From assembly GCF_005925325.1 (NCBI RefSeq), contig NZ_SRMP01000005.1:558001-622000 (forward strand): a DNA stretch of 64,000 nucleotides, given 5' to 3'. The notes beneath the pieces are model-generated. The model was not told the origin of the DNA. It searched no databases and saw only the letters and a list, made by a program, of their open reading frames with translations. This DNA comes from Pedobacter helvus. Lineage in GTDB: Bacteria; Bacteroidota; Bacteroidia; Sphingobacteriales; Sphingobacteriaceae. Shown in pieces: positions 63,345 through 64,000 of the stretch. The position numbers and the translations under genes are program-made. The first letter of the stretch is position 1, and every line of letters begins with the position of its first letter.

Positions 63345-64000
63345 TCATGGTTTGGAAATGTTGAGGCGATGGGTATTAGTGTCTGCCTTTTGTATGGCGG
63401 ATTTTAATGCTTTGCTGGAACTGAAGCTCAGTTGGGAAAGGGTTCGCGACTCATAGCTGATCTCAAATCTGTTCTCCTGAAATGGCCAAGGGCTAACGTG
63501 GAGCTGGTTTCCATTTTGAAATAGATCATAGCTGCGCTGGTCCGGTCCGGTACCGATCTGGATCCTACGCCCTTCGGGCTGGATAAGCTGTTGGCAGAGC
63601 AGTAGGGAAAAGGCGTCGCAGAATTCCAGGAGCTGGTAGCTGTGGTCGACTTCATCGGGAGTTGTGCCAGCGGTCTTTAGCCAATTACGTTCCGATTTGC
63701 GAAGTCGCTTTAGGAAGGTTTGGGCGTCGGGATCTTTTCCGTGTACGAAATGGAGGTGTCTGGACTGGAGCAGTGCGATGTAGGCACACTTGGTCTGCGC
63801 CATATCGATCAGTCGTTGGGATTTGTCCTTTTCGAAGGTGGTCGCCTTGAAGTTCAATGGCGCACCGTTGGCATCAATGAGGTTTTTGTTTTCCAGCTCA
63901 TTGAAGACGTCGTCATGCTCTGCCGTTGCGATCAGGGTTTCGATCCAGAATCTGGGACGATGTCGATGGTGCCATTGTGCACATATTTGTGCCGCCAGCA
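63345..64000 (-). CDS. DUF3891 family protein (5' end outside window)
   Basis: The minus-strand frame is open to the right window edge, so the N-terminus is missing; about 217 codons are seen. Motifs are QWHHRHRPRFWIETLIATAE near the edge, EHDDVFNELE, LHFVHGKDPDAQTFLKRLR and VSPWPFQENRFEISYESRTL. These match the DUF3891 family, whose members are about 240-260 residues with a possible metal-binding WHH/EHDD arrangement (HD-like by appearance only). Function is unknown. A first ATG at 63857 is internal and not the true start. Confidence 0.82.
   Translation of the reverse strand, partial: LAAQICAQWHHRHRPRFWIETLIATAEHDDVFNELENKNLIDANGAPLNFKATTFEKDKSQRLIDMAQTKCAYIALLQSRHLHFVHGKDPDAQTFLKRLRKSERNWLKTAGTTPDEVDHSYQLLEFCDAFSLLLCQQLIQPEGRRIQIGTGPDQRSYDLFQNGNQLHVSPWPFQENRFEISYESRTLSQLSFSSSKALKSAIQKADTNTHRLNISKP

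Overview
The window comes from a member of the Bacteroidota, most likely Sphingobacteriaceae and Pedobacter-like. This rests on two complete SusC/SusD pairs plus part of a third SusD, FecR/ECF sigma pairs with the layout typical of this phylum, a protein with a type IX secretion (T9SS) sorting tail, DUF4998/DUF5000 lipoproteins and a Bacteroidetes-type mobilisation module. No rRNA or tRNA gene was recognised. Genus is an inference from gene content only.

Layout. (1) 1-15.9 kb: the 3' part of a polysaccharide utilisation locus, all on +. It holds a SusD C-terminus, two surface glycan-binding-type lipoproteins, L-fuconate dehydratase, a sodium/solute symporter, an SDR dehydrogenase, a GH95 fucosidase, two clan GH-D (alpha-galactosidase-like) enzymes and a sialate O-acetylesterase-type SGNH esterase. 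It removes alpha-L-fucose, alpha-galactose and acetyl groups, and feeds fucose into the non-phosphorylating oxidative pathway. A strong bidirectional terminator closes it, followed by a RidA gene broken by one in-frame stop. (2) 17-22 kb: a mobilisation module (candidate oriT hairpin, MobC, HUH relaxase, coupling ATPase) with two small minus-strand genes and no integrase or replication gene. (3) 22.2-44.6 kb: two divergent, paralogous, sigma-controlled import loci. The left one (minus) runs sigma, FecR, SusC, SusD, a large TlpA-like protein, an S41 protease and a second TlpA-like protein. The right one (plus) runs sigma, FecR, SusC, SusD and a metzincin-type zinc protease. Both have structured leader RNA between fecR and susC. 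A frameshifted PorP/SprF remnant lies between the two sigma genes. This pair is the best candidate for an undescribed system, perhaps uptake and processing of peptides or disulfide-containing substrates.

(4) 44.6-49.1 kb: a GC-richer minus-strand DNA-damage cluster of dnaE2, alkB and a DUF4385 gene, without imuA or imuB beside it. (5) 49.3-58.2 kb: mixed genes (two S41 peptidases, a histidine phosphatase, an EamA transporter, three glycosyltransferases) among decayed gene pieces (serine hydrolase, FAD protein, DUF2383). (6) 58.7-61.7 kb: a large autotransporter-repeat adhesin-like protein with a T9SS sorting tail. (7) 62.2-64 kb: small minus-strand hypothetical genes and a DUF3891 gene cut by the window edge.

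Family names come from reading translated motifs by eye. No database search was possible, and residue numbers are hand counts from the start codons given.
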